Shown here: positions 17,548 to 26,544 of the stretch, one piece after another
How positions within the stretch are numbered: position 1 is the stretch's first letter
Layout of the letters: each line of letters opens with the position of its first letter
Source of the DNA: Stygiobacter sp043807765
GTDB lineage: Bacteria; Bacteroidota; Ignavibacteria; Ignavibacteriales; Melioribacteraceae
DNA length: 64,000 nucleotides
Reading direction: 5' to 3'
NCBI GenBank assembly: GCA_043807765.1
Contig: JAZDFQ010000072.1
Span: 27,887-91,886 of the forward strand
Notes under the pieces: generated by a model
Database searches by the model: none
Told to the model about the DNA's origin: nothing
What the model saw: only the letters and a program-made list of their open reading frames with translations
Made by a program: the position numbers and the translations under genes

Positions 17548-19206
17548 TTACTTGAGTAACTGCATCTTCTTTGAAACTGTATTCTTCTCTGTAGATAACT
17601 TATAGATGTAAATTCCGCTAGCAAGATTACCGGCATTAAACTTAACCGAATAAGAGCCCGCATTCATAAATTCTTTATTGATCAATACCGCAATTTCTCT
17701 TCCGAGAATATCATAAATCTTTAACTCGATGTTGGAGGCTTCGGTAAGACCAAATTTAATCTGTGTGCTAGGGTTAAATGGATTTGGATAATTCTGCTCT
17801 AAATAGAATTGAGTAGGTAATATTCCAAGCTCCTTTTCAACAGATACTTTTGTGTACTTGCTGTCTAGAACAATTAGAGGCATAGGATCATCGTTAGCAT
17901 TGCCTCTTGAATATCCTTGAGTGTAAAGTGCTTCGTCATCTTTATCACCATCTACATTTGCAACTACTACAACATCCATATCTCCGTTCTTTGTCCAGTA
18001 AGCGGAATCAATTACAGAAGCCGTATAGCTAGCGGCAGCGGCAATATCTCCACTTTGATATTCAACTCTAAATACAGGTACCTTTTTGCTATTGTTTGCA
18101 TCATATCTTGCAGCACAAACAAAATCCAATTTACCATCGCTGTCGAGATCACCGACATCTGCTCCATTAAGGCGAACAGCGCCAAGTGGTTCCAAATCAA
18201 CTAATGCAGTTCCTTGCAGCGTGTCTGCAACTTGCTGCAGCAACCATACTTTTGCACCTTGTCCTTTAGCATTTCCGAGCCATTCAGCAAGTAGAATTTC
18301 TTTTTTGCCATCTCCATTAATATCAACTACTTTACTTCCCTTAAATGAAGCATTACCGTTGGCAACTCCAGTTTGTACTTTCGGAGCTTGCCAAGCGCCG
18401 TTAGAATATTTAATACCATAGACTTTAGCAGTTCCTACTGTAGTTGGGTTATCAAAAACATAAACAACATTATTTAGAACAGCAACATCATATTTAGCAA
18501 TGGTACCAAAGGCTGTGATGCCTTTCCCTGAGTACTCAACAGTCCATTTTTCTGTTCCACCACCTAAATTAGGAATATTATCCACTGAAAGAACACCAAC
18601 ATGCATAGAAGGTGCTCTATCGCAAAAGATTAATTCTTCTTTTCCATCTGCGTCCGGATCTGCAATAACAAATTTAGCTGGTCTAATATTTAGACCTGCT
18701 CCTGCTTCAATATTTGTCATTGCATTTGGGAGAAATCCGCCAAGTCCATCAGCAACTCCCATATTATCACTTCCATCACCGGGGTATTCATAAACTAAAA
18801 TTCTAGCAACATCCGGATAAGTGCCAAAATTAACAACACCCCAATAGATTTCAGGTCTGCCATCTTTATCTAAGTCGCCCCAAGTAAAAGCAGGCCAAGT
18901 GTTTTGATTTTCGAGAGGAGAAGTTGCTGACCAAACTGAGTCCCACTTTGCTGTTACCGGGTTCAATTCGAATTTATATATTCTCGGCACTAATTCGTAT
19001 GCACGGTCAACCATGTTCGTGTTACAAACGTAAATTTCGGGTTTACCATCTTTATCAAAATCAACGCCCGCAATTACGCCGCCAAAACCGCCAACCTCTT
19101 TACCGGAGGGTTCTTTAATTTCCGCTGTGCGGGTTAATAATTGAGCTTGAATCTGAACCATAAATAGTAACGCGAAAAAGATAACGCCGTAAGAGTATCT
19201 TTTCAT
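17548..19206 (-). CDS. FG-GAP/VCBS-repeat secreted protein with T9SS tail
   Basis: 552 residues. A signal peptide (VQIQAQ) precedes repeats of the integrin-alpha/VCBS calcium loop type: DFDKDGKPEIY, DLDKDGRPEIY, DPDADGKEELI, DINGDGKKEIL, DLDSDGKLDF, NVDGDKDDEAL. These predict a beta-propeller with calcium bound in each blade. The last ~75 residues are a type A T9SS signal (YLEQNYPNPFNPSTQIKFGL ... SGIYIYKLST ... KKMQLLK), so it is exported and attached to or released from the cell surface. The substrate is unknown; such propellers bind glycans or proteins. A strong AGGAGG lies 6 nt before the ATG. Its own terminator splits it from the TonB receptor cassette. Confidence 0.9.
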   Translation of the reverse strand: MKRYSYGVIFFALLFMVQIQAQLLTRTAEIKEPSGKEVGGFGGVIAGVDFDKDGKPEIYVCNTNMVDRAYELVPRIYKFELNPVTAKWDSVWSATSPLENQNTWPAFTWGDLDKDGRPEIYWGVVNFGTYPDVARILVYEYPGDGSDNMGVADGLGGFLPNAMTNIEAGAGLNIRPAKFVIADPDADGKEELIFCDRAPSMHVGVLSVDNIPNLGGGTEKWTVEYSGKGITAFGTIAKYDVAVLNNVVYVFDNPTTVGTAKVYGIKYSNGAWQAPKVQTGVANGNASFKGSKVVDINGDGKKEILLAEWLGNAKGQGAKVWLLQQVADTLQGTALVDLEPLGAVRLNGADVGDLDSDGKLDFVCAARYDANNSKKVPVFRVEYQSGDIAAAASYTASVIDSAYWTKNGDMDVVVVANVDGDKDDEALYTQGYSRGNANDDPMPLIVLDSKYTKVSVEKELGILPTQFYLEQNYPNPFNPSTQIKFGLTEASNIELKIYDILGREIAVLINKEFMNAGSYSVKFNAGNLASGIYIYKLSTEKNTVSKKMQLLK

Positions 19207-19605
19207 TAAAGCCTCCTATGTTTTTAAGATATGATTGATTTGTAGAATTAATTTCTTGGTTGAAATTAGTGCCTAAACATTAGAAACAAAGTGAGAGGAT
19301 AACAAAGGTTGTTCTTTTGTCTTCTAACTAATAGGAAATTAGAATAATAAAGTTACCATCACACTACCCGAATGGGTTGTTGTTTTCTACTAATACTTTA
19401 GCTAACAAATTCAGCCACTTAAAATATTTTGCCTTTGCTACTTAGCTAATTTCAATAAGTTGCCTCATTCATTTACAAGCTAATGATTTCGATATTTAAA
19501 AACAATCTCCGCACAAGTGGAAGTAGTAGAATTTAATTACCCAATAGTGTAGTAACCGGTTGTGTGAATAAATTACTGTCTGCGACAAAAGCAACTTTTT
19601 GATTG

Positions 19606-19651
19606 AAAAATAGAACGCAGATAAAACTAATTTTTATGATTAACACAGATT
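19606..19651. repeat. Short dispersed intergenic repeat (copy 2)
   Basis: Starts AAAAATAGAACGCAGATAAA and ends with ACACAGATTA, resembling the segment at 6450-6494. It is non-coding. Confidence 0.5.
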
Positions 19652-19688
19652 AAATATTGAAAATTACTTTTGCCGGTATTAATCAACT

Positions 19689-19854
19689 GAGACCTCTGAA
19701 ATATTGCAATTATTGTCTTTGCGAACAAAGTGAAGCAAACTCAAAACTATCTTTTGAATCAAAAATCGAGATTGCTTTCCCGCAATACATCTGCGGGACA
19801 AGCTGTCATTTCATTCCTCGCAATGACATTCAAAAATAATTTTTCAGAGGTCTC
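19689..19854. repeat. MITE-like element with perfect 13-bp terminal inverted repeats
   Basis: The ends GAGACCTCTGAAA (19689-19701) and TTTCAGAGGTCTC (19842-19854) are exact inverted copies. The 166-bp element has no coding capacity. Inside it are GATTGCTTTCCCGC and ATTCCTCGCAATGAC, the kind of sequence seen in dispersed intergenic repeats of many bacterial genomes. No transposase is nearby, so any movement would be in trans. Confidence 0.7.
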
Positions 19855-20107
19855 CAACTTTTATTTTTATTCACAACCGGTTGTAGTAAACATTTATCTC
19901 GAACTCAGGTCTCATGCTGTTTTACTATAATATTTATATCTTAGCCTAGTAATTCTTCTAAATGCATTATGGGTACTCGTTCCTCAAAGTTTTGGATCCT
20001 AATGCAATTTTCAATAGTAATGTCTATTCTTTATCCATTAGAGATAGTTGTATTATAGAATTTATTGATCGAACTTAAATACAAGCCCCGAATTATGGTA
20101 GATTGAA

Positions 20108-23100
20108 ATGATAAATCTTCGTTATCAAATTATAAATAAAGTTGGCGAAGGCCGAAGTCAGGTGTTCAAAGCTCTGGATACTTACAACGAGAACTACGTT
20201 GCATTAAAAATATTATCCAAGATAAGACCCGTTGAAGAGCATCAATTACTAAGAGAAGAATTTTTTGTACTAAGTAAGCTTAGCCATCCAAACATCATCA
20301 GCGCCTACGAATATGGAACTGTTGTTTATAGCGATATAGATGATTGGAATAAACACAGAATAGCCGAAAGTGATTCGATGCTTGTCTTAGAATATTTTGA
20401 CTCACTCTCTCTAGATAATTATTTAGACAAAATAGATGAACCAGCTTTGCTAAAACTGGTCAGAGAAATTGCTTCCGTTCTTCAATACATGCACAATTCT
20501 AATCTGGTTTATACCGATCTTAAACCGGAGAATATACTTATTAGCAATCTAAGCGAGCCTACTTTAAAGTTGGTAGATTTTGATCTTGTAAGCGTGGCCA
20601 CTATTAAAGGTCTGAATTCAATTAGGGGCAGTTCGTTCTTCATGGCTCCGGAAGTTTTGAAAAGAGAAGGTATATCATATGCATCAGATTTATATTCATT
20701 AGGAGTGCTGATCTATAGAATACTTTACAAGAAATTTCCTTTTAATTCATTTAGCACTATCCACGATATAAAATTATCTCTAGAAGCCTACAAAGAAATT
20801 CAAGATTCTATTGGTACCGGCTCGTTAAATGAAGTAGTTAAAAAAGCACTTAATGCTTCCCCGGAAAAGCGGCCAGCTAGTTGTATCCATTTTTTACATG
20901 AACTAGGCCTAGAGCTTAAAGAAAATACAACAGAAGAGTTTCTTCCGGCAATTTATTATGATAGAACCAATCTACTTTCTAATATTACAGCTTATATACA
21001 GACAAAAGATAATATACAGCCAATTGAAATTACCGGTTCTGTTGATAGCGGGAAATCGACATTGCTTAAAAAACTGGAAAACGACTCTGAAAAAAGTATT
21101 CTAATCACAAAAGAGGATGTTGACTACACGCAATCGTTCTTTTTCGTATTAATAAGCAAATTGTGTAATAATGCATTCGTTCATAAACATTTATCGACAG
21201 AGATAAAAAGTATTATAAAATCACTATTGGCTAATCCAGCTGAATTAACTCTTCAATCTGCAAATAGAGCAATTTCCAAAATAAGTTTGAAATGCTCCTT
21301 TACTTTAATGCTGGATGATTTTAACGAATACGATTCAGTTACAAGGGAAAATATTCTAAAGCTGGTACCACTTCTAACCTCAAAGGGAATTCATGTACTT
21401 ATCGCTTTTGATATTGATACTAAACAAACTGCCCCACTATTTGCAAAGTCAGTTCGAATTAAACTTTCTGCACTTAATAGTAGCGAAACTGAAGATTTCT
21501 TAAAATCATCACTTTCTGCCTTACTGCCAATCAGTGAGATAGCGCGAATAGTCCTCACCTATTCTGATTTGAAAATTGGGAACGTTGCTAGAATGGTTTC
21601 AAAGCTTCTATCTAGTAAGTATTTAAGAATCAATAAATCCGACGGCTCGGTTTCAATTGAAGCAGATTGTTTCGAAAAAGAATTAATAGAGGCAGATGAT
21701 TTAGAACTTGAAAATTCTTTACTGAAAACGAGCAAAGTTTCGAGTGATATTTTGGATGTACTTTCTGTGCTTAACAGAGAGTTGAGTTATGAAGATATCT
21801 CGCAACTTTTAAAGATAAGCGTTAATGAAGCCCGCACAAATATTAGAGCACTATCTCAAGTTAACTTAATTAAGGATAACTCTCTTGATGAGAAGTGTAG
21901 ATTATCATCAGAGCGAATTAGATTAGCAGTCGAAGCAAAAACATCATTCCCGAATTCTTTTTATATAAGAATTGCAAATTGGATGATGCAGCATCAAGCA
22001 GATTTTAATGCTTTCGACATCGCTACACAATTTGAAAAAGGTGGTGAGATAGAATCCGGCTTTCAATACTATTTTTTAGAATACACAAGAGCGTTCTCTA
22101 ATTCTGCTTTCAATTATGCTATTCGGATTCTTGAACATGCTGTCACATTAGATATTTCTTTCGACAAACAAGTTAAAATTAAGCATGAACTGTGTAAAAC
22201 ATATTTTAAAATCGGGAAGGCGAAAGAATGCATCTCGGAAATTGAATCATTGTTAGCTTCTGAAATCAGCCTTGTTCTGCGTACCGAATTATTAATATTG
22301 AAAGGTGAAAATGAAATAGCTCAGGCGAGATATCAAACTGCGATTGACATTTTCCAGCAACTTTTAGATGAGGGTTTAAGTCCAAATCAAAAAAACAAAG
22401 TGCTGGTGTCCTTGGCAGATGCTAATCTTTATCTTAGTAATTATTCAACTACGCTAGATATTTGCAAGGCGTTATTAAATGACGAGAAGTTGGAATTAGA
22501 TGATAAAGGCAAGGTCCATAATCTATTGGCTCTAATTTCCATTTACAGAGATCACAATTTTGAAGAAGCCATATCTAATCTAAAATTGGCAATAAAACTC
22601 TTTGAAGAATCTAATCAAATTGACAGAGTTTCCGGAATGAAGATCAACCTAGGGGGTATTTACGCAATGCTGGCAGATTACGAAAACGCCAAACTAATTT
22701 GGAATGAAGCGCTTATATTAAATCAATCCGTTGGGAACTTAGAGCAGGAAGCAAAACTGTTACTTAACTATGGGGTATTATCTTTCGATTTATGCGAGTA
22801 TGAAACGGCAAAAGAACAATACATGAAATCACTTGCTATTTTCGAAAGCGTAGGCGATCTAAATAGCATCGGATTAACCTACCTAAATTTGGGAGAGGTT
22901 AATTCTGCATTAGGACAATTTGAAAATTCCGAAATGTGTTTTTTAAAATCCGAGAGCATTTTCAGAGAAATTGGAAGCTTTGCCGAGCTGGCAGAAACGC
23001 TTTTTGCCTCCGGCAAACATTATTTTGTAGTTGGAAACGTTACTTTATTATCCGCGGTTCTAGAGCAGTACACTAAGCTATTAAATGATAAATTGATCTC

Positions 23101-23662
23101 TGCTTCCGCCATGAACTACATAAACTTATTAGATGGATTTATTTGTGTGTTGGAAAACAAATTTGGAAAGGCAGAGCAATTGCTAAGCAAATCTATTACA
23201 AATTTTTCAATAAGCGGAGAGCGTGAGGATCAGATTAATTATCATTTTACATTTTTTGCATTAATTAGCAGCCTTATTATGCAAGGCAAACTTATGGATG
23301 CAAAATCCCGCTTGGATAGTTGCACAATATCTCAGACAGTACCGCAAAAAAATATTTATGAAGCTGAAAAGGAGTTATGTTTTGGATTAATTACTTATAA
23401 ATCACAACTAGATGATCCAACCATACATTTATCCAATTGCATCTCTCTTCTTGCGGATTACCCTTTGAACTTAACTTGCGCAAAAGCATTTTACATAGAA
23501 TCACTGCACTACAATAAGCGCGGGAATATCTATAAAGCGAATAAGCTTGCTAAAATTTCGGATTCTATTATTGAGCAGCTTTCCTTTTCTTTCTCGGATA
23601 AAGATAAACAGAGTAGTTTCAAGTTGCATGTCAAATTAATACTTGAAAATCTTAACAGTTAG
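20108..23662 (+). CDS. Ser/Thr kinase-like, NTPase and TPR multidomain signalling protein
   Basis: 1184 residues, cytoplasmic. The kinase fold lies at ~1-270: glycine loop GEGRSQVF (13-20), Lys34 in VALKIL, catalytic Asp137 in YTDLKPEN, metal Asp157 in VDFD, and APE at 180-182. Two landmarks are altered: HRD reads YTD and DFG reads DFD, so full kinase activity is uncertain. A P-loop NTPase of the AAA/STAND type follows (GSVDSGKST, 310-318; LMLDDFNEYD as Walker B). The C-terminal ~550 residues are TPR-type helical repeats (e.g. NLGGIYAMLADYENA, YLNLGEVNSALGQFENS). This order is known from kinase-ATPase-GAF-histidine kinase fusions; here the GAF-kinase half is a separate gene 65 nt downstream. 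No clear ribosome-binding site precedes the ATG. Confidence 0.85.
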   Translation: MINLRYQIINKVGEGRSQVFKALDTYNENYVALKILSKIRPVEEHQLLREEFFVLSKLSHPNIISAYEYGTVVYSDIDDWNKHRIAESDSMLVLEYFDSLSLDNYLDKIDEPALLKLVREIASVLQYMHNSNLVYTDLKPENILISNLSEPTLKLVDFDLVSVATIKGLNSIRGSSFFMAPEVLKREGISYASDLYSLGVLIYRILYKKFPFNSFSTIHDIKLSLEAYKEIQDSIGTGSLNEVVKKALNASPEKRPASCIHFLHELGLELKENTTEEFLPAIYYDRTNLLSNITAYIQTKDNIQPIEITGSVDSGKSTLLKKLENDSEKSILITKEDVDYTQSFFFVLISKLCNNAFVHKHLSTEIKSIIKSLLANPAELTLQSANRAISKISLKCSFTLMLDDFNEYDSVTRENILKLVPLLTSKGIHVLIAFDIDTKQTAPLFAKSVRIKLSALNSSETEDFLKSSLSALLPISEIARIVLTYSDLKIGNVARMVSKLLSSKYLRINKSDGSVSIEADCFEKELIEADDLELENSLLKTSKVSSDILDVLSVLNRELSYEDISQLLKISVNEARTNIRALSQVNLIKDNSLDEKCRLSSERIRLAVEAKTSFPNSFYIRIANWMMQHQADFNAFDIATQFEKGGEIESGFQYYFLEYTRAFSNSAFNYAIRILEHAVTLDISFDKQVKIKHELCKTYFKIGKAKECISEIESLLASEISLVLRTELLILKGENEIAQARYQTAIDIFQQLLDEGLSPNQKNKVLVSLADANLYLSNYSTTLDICKALLNDEKLELDDKGKVHNLLALISIYRDHNFEEAISNLKLAIKLFEESNQIDRVSGMKINLGGIYAMLADYENAKLIWNEALILNQSVGNLEQEAKLLLNYGVLSFDLCEYETAKEQYMKSLAIFESVGDLNSIGLTYLNLGEVNSALGQFENSEMCFLKSESIFREIGSFAELAETLFASGKHYFVVGNVTLLSAVLEQYTKLLNDKLISASAMNYINLLDGFICVLENKFGKAEQLLSKSITNFSISGEREDQINYHFTFFALISSLIMQGKLMDAKSRLDSCTISQTVPQKNIYEAEKELCFGLITYKSQLDDPTIHLSNCISLLADYPLNLTCAKAFYIESLHYNKRGNIYKANKLAKISDSIIEQLSFSFSDKDKQSSFKLHVKLILENLNS

Positions 23663-23727
23663 AAATCTGTTAGTAAGATTGTGTTAAATACAAATTTTCA
23701 TTTATAGCGTATTACAAAGGAAACAAC

Positions 23728-25035
23728 ATGAAGCTTTCTGAATTCCTAAGAGATTTGGATTTGTCGGATGATGATCAACAAGGTTCGTCAAAATTACAAG
23801 TCATTCTGAAAATTCTAAAAAAAATTAATAGTTCATTAGTGCTGGAAGAAGTGCTGGAACTAGTACTTAAGCATGCAATAAAGCTAACAATGTGTGAGCG
23901 TGGTTTTATTGTGTTAAAAACCGAGACGGGAGAATTGGAAAATGTACTGAGCCTAAATTCAGAAGGACAAAGACTCTCTGTAGATCTGTTTAATATATCA
24001 AGAAGTGTAGTAAACGATGTTTTCAAAATAGGTCAATCAAGATTTATCGAATCTGCGCTGAACACTCCAGCAAAAGCATCCGAAAGTATCACTAATCTCG
24101 AATTGCAGACAATTATGTGTGCTCCTTTGCAGACCGAGGGAGAAACGATTGGAGTAATATATGTTGATAGCCGTACACTTAATAAAATTGATTCGAAAGA
24201 AATAACCGAGACATTTGAGGTTCTTGCTTCTCAAGCCGGCATTGCCATCAACAATGCTTTGATGCATGGCCGCCAGTACAAGGCAAACGAAGAACTAAAG
24301 CGTGCTTATAGTGAACTCGAAATAGCCAAACGGGAAACCGAAAAACTTGATCAGCTAAAGAATCATTTTCTAACACAGATGTCACACGAAATCAGAACAC
24401 CGTTTAATATAATTCAGAGCAGCCTCTTTTTATTGAAATCTATGATTTCAACTTCTGAGAATCCTGAAGTGAAAGAAGTTTTTGCAATGTTGGAAGATGG
24501 AAGCAACAGAATGATACGAACCGTTGACAGAATAATGGAAATGGCAAAAATAAGATCGGGCTATTACGAAATATTCAAAGAGGAGATACAGCTAAGTGAA
24601 GAAATACTTCAAGATGTTGTTTCAAAATTTGAACGTGTTGCCAACGAGAAGGGTATCTATCTCATGTTTCAAAAAGCAACCGAAATCAATTCTATTGAAT
24701 GCGACAGATTTATGGTATATCAGATTTTTCAAGAGATAATTGAGAACGCAATTAAATTCACTGAGAAAGGAGCTGTTAGAGTAATGCAATTTTGCGATGC
24801 AAATGGTAAACTCTCGGTAAGTATTCAAGATACCGGAATTGGAATTGATCCCGTTTACTTGGATAATCTTTTTCAAAACTTCTCCCAAGAAGATTATGGC
24901 ATTACAAGAAAGTATGAAGGAAATGGTTTGGCACTTGCCTTAGTAAAAAAATATGCTGAATTAAATAACATCACACTTTTTGTGGAAAGCGAAAAGTACC
25001 GAGGAAGTACTTTTACAGTTACTTTTAGTAAGTGA
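23728..25035 (+). CDS. GAF-domain sensor histidine kinase
   Basis: 435 residues with no membrane segments. A GAF domain covers ~35-180 (LTMCERGFIVL, then MCAPLQTEGETIGVIYVDS). A coiled linker leads to the HisKA helix with the phospho-acceptor His220 in QMSHEIRTPFN. The ATPase domain carries an N box (ENAIKFTEKGAV), G1 (DTGIGID) and G2 (YEGNGLALALVK). There is no receiver domain, and no response regulator gene lies nearby. AAAGGAAAC precedes the ATG. It lies 65 nt after the kinase/TPR gene, and the two together equal the domain string of single-chain multi-sensor kinases, so they probably work as one complex. Two hairpin repeats start right after its stop. Confidence 0.92.
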   Translation: MKLSEFLRDLDLSDDDQQGSSKLQVILKILKKINSSLVLEEVLELVLKHAIKLTMCERGFIVLKTETGELENVLSLNSEGQRLSVDLFNISRSVVNDVFKIGQSRFIESALNTPAKASESITNLELQTIMCAPLQTEGETIGVIYVDSRTLNKIDSKEITETFEVLASQAGIAINNALMHGRQYKANEELKRAYSELEIAKRETEKLDQLKNHFLTQMSHEIRTPFNIIQSSLFLLKSMISTSENPEVKEVFAMLEDGSNRMIRTVDRIMEMAKIRSGYYEIFKEEIQLSEEILQDVVSKFERVANEKGIYLMFQKATEINSIECDRFMVYQIFQEIIENAIKFTEKGAVRVMQFCDANGKLSVSIQDTGIGIDPVYLDNLFQNFSQEDYGITRKYEGNGLALALVKKYAELNNITLFVESEKYRGSTFTVTFSK

Positions 25036-25040
25036 CTCAT

Positions 25041-25171
25041 GTTACGCACGAAATAGTTTTTGCCACTAAGTCTCAAAGGCGCAAAGGAAAAAATCAAAAT
25101 TCGCTTGCTTATTCACAATTTCTTAGTGGCTTTGTGTCCTAGTGGCGAAGCTGTTTGAATAAATGCGTAAC
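25041..25171. repeat. Hairpin element A bounded by GTTACGCA/TGCGTAAC
   Basis: 131-bp non-coding element with inverted ends GTTACGCA (25041-25048) and TGCGTAAC (25164-25171). The interior is itself palindromic: GCCACTAAG near the left is matched by CTTAGTGGC on the right, with AAAGGCGCAAAGG against GGCTTTGTGTCC-type sequence. It abuts element B. Confidence 0.65.
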
Positions 25172-25183
25172 TTTAGTAAGTAA

Positions 25184-25304
25184 CTCACCTTACGCAAAAA
25201 GTTTTATCTCTGTGTAAAAAAATAGAAATATCACAAAGAAACACAGAGCAAATACAGAGAATCACTGAGAAAAGATATTCATTTTGTTTCTTGCGTAAGG
25301 TGAG
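25184..25304. repeat. Hairpin element B bounded by CTCACCTTACGCA/TGCGTAAGGTGAG
   Basis: 121-bp non-coding element with exact 13-bp inverted ends (25184-25196 and 25292-25304). The interior (TCTCTGTGTAAAA ... AAACACAGAGCAAATACAGAGA) is weakly palindromic and unlike element A. The outer ends of A and B match each other at 22 of 25 positions (25024-25048 against 25172-25196). Confidence 0.65.
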
Positions 25305-25326
25305 CAAGTAATGAATATTAAAATAG

Positions 25327-26544
25327 TCAACGAAATATATTTGTCTCGGTACTATTCATTTTCCGCACAACGTTATGAACGACTAAAAATATCCATGTTA
25401 TTACCATTGTTGGGGAAAGAGCAATCCACCAAGCATTGCTTAAGCTTGCAAATCCTTGTTGTATCATTCCTCCAAGAGAAGGATGAGAGTAATTACCCGT
25501 TATCCCCAAAAAACTAAGCGAAGATTCCGCCACTAAAATATATGCAAATTGAAAAATTATATTAACGAAAATTGAGGGAAGTAATAATGGAAGATATTCT
25601 TTAGTTAATAGGTTTGATAAACTCATCCCGATCATTTTGGCTGTAACTATATGATCTCTTGTTTTGAGTTTCAGTACTTCGCTTCGTACAACCTTGAATA
25701 AGCTCATCCAACCGGCCAGTCCCAAAATTATTATCACTGTTGCTAGTGAATCACCTAAAAAAGCTACACTAAGAATTACTAGAAAGATAAAGGGTATTGC
25801 TAAGAACATTTCCACAATTCGATTCAGTACTACATCTGTATATCCACCGTAATATCCAGAAACAAAACCAAGGACTATACCGAGTATACCAGAGATTACA
25901 ATTGCAAAGAAACTAATCATTAGTGAAAATCTAGTTGCATATATAATTCTAGAAAGTACATCCCTCCCATATTCATCCGTGCCTAAAATAAATGTTATTT
26001 GAGTTGACTTAATTTCACCGGGAATTTCATTTTCGATCAGCTTGTCAGTTAAATAATAATCAGAAGAAACGATCTCTCTGAATAACAATCCTTCATATTC
26101 ATGAAATGTGTTCAGCTTATTATTTCCATAAGCTGGATTTACTTTGTCTATTAGCTGCTGTGTTGAAAACGGAGTTAATCTTTTAGCTTGCGGCAAATTA
26201 AATTGAAGATTATCATCATACGGTGCGAGCAATGGAGCAAACAAAAAAAGTAATAATAGTAAAATTATCATCAATGCATTCCACGAGCATTTTTTACTCA
26301 ACCAAAATATTTTCCTTCGTAGGACTATAATCAGAAACGACAAAATCGACAAGCTCACTAGCGAAACAAATTGGTCGACTATTTTCCCTTTAAGCAAACC
26401 CAGTGCACTGTTGTAATTATTAATTAGCAAACTAAAAAAAACAAACAACATTTTAACCGTAATCAGAATTTCATTGAGGCGGATCATTGTTATAAAAAGT
26501 AAACAACAAACTATAGCTTGCCATATTTGGATTTTCTTAAGCAC
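25327..26544 (-). CDS. Peptide-type ABC transporter permease (DppC/OppC family)
   Basis: 405 residues. Two N-terminal hydrophobic segments (~10-60) and a third at ~90-110 precede the family hallmark LGTDEYGRDVLSRIIYATR and the permease core. The core has the EAA-like loop around MIGMSLSNLLTKEYLPLLLP and the ending AESSLSFLGITG...PSLGGMIQQG. It is longer than a usual DppC (~300) because of the extra N-terminal membrane part. It forms the channel with the DppB-like partner, whose gene overlaps its start by 8 nt. Hairpin elements lie downstream instead of an ordinary terminator. Confidence 0.9.
   Translation of the reverse strand: MLKKIQIWQAIVCCLLFITMIRLNEILITVKMLFVFFSLLINNYNSALGLLKGKIVDQFVSLVSLSILSFLIIVLRRKIFWLSKKCSWNALMIILLLLLFLFAPLLAPYDDNLQFNLPQAKRLTPFSTQQLIDKVNPAYGNNKLNTFHEYEGLLFREIVSSDYYLTDKLIENEIPGEIKSTQITFILGTDEYGRDVLSRIIYATRFSLMISFFAIVISGILGIVLGFVSGYYGGYTDVVLNRIVEMFLAIPFIFLVILSVAFLGDSLATVIIILGLAGWMSLFKVVRSEVLKLKTRDHIVTAKMIGMSLSNLLTKEYLPLLLPSIFVNIIFQFAYILVAESSLSFLGITGNYSHPSLGGMIQQGFASLSNAWWIALSPTMVITWIFLVVHNVVRKMNSTETNIFR

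Larger units (their letters stand above)
19207..20107. other. 900-nt intergenic region with two dispersed repeats
   Basis: No convincing gene is visible on either strand. The short open frames at 19657-19839 and 19730-19930 fall inside a repeat. It holds the two repeats listed separately (19606-19651 and 19689-19854). It also serves as the upstream region for the divergently transcribed FG-GAP gene (minus) and the kinase gene (plus), so their promoters must lie here; none could be assigned. Confidence 0.6.

Noticed and set aside
19657..19839. 60-codon plus-strand frame
   Set aside because: It lies almost wholly inside the 166-bp inverted-repeat element and uses its non-coding sequence.
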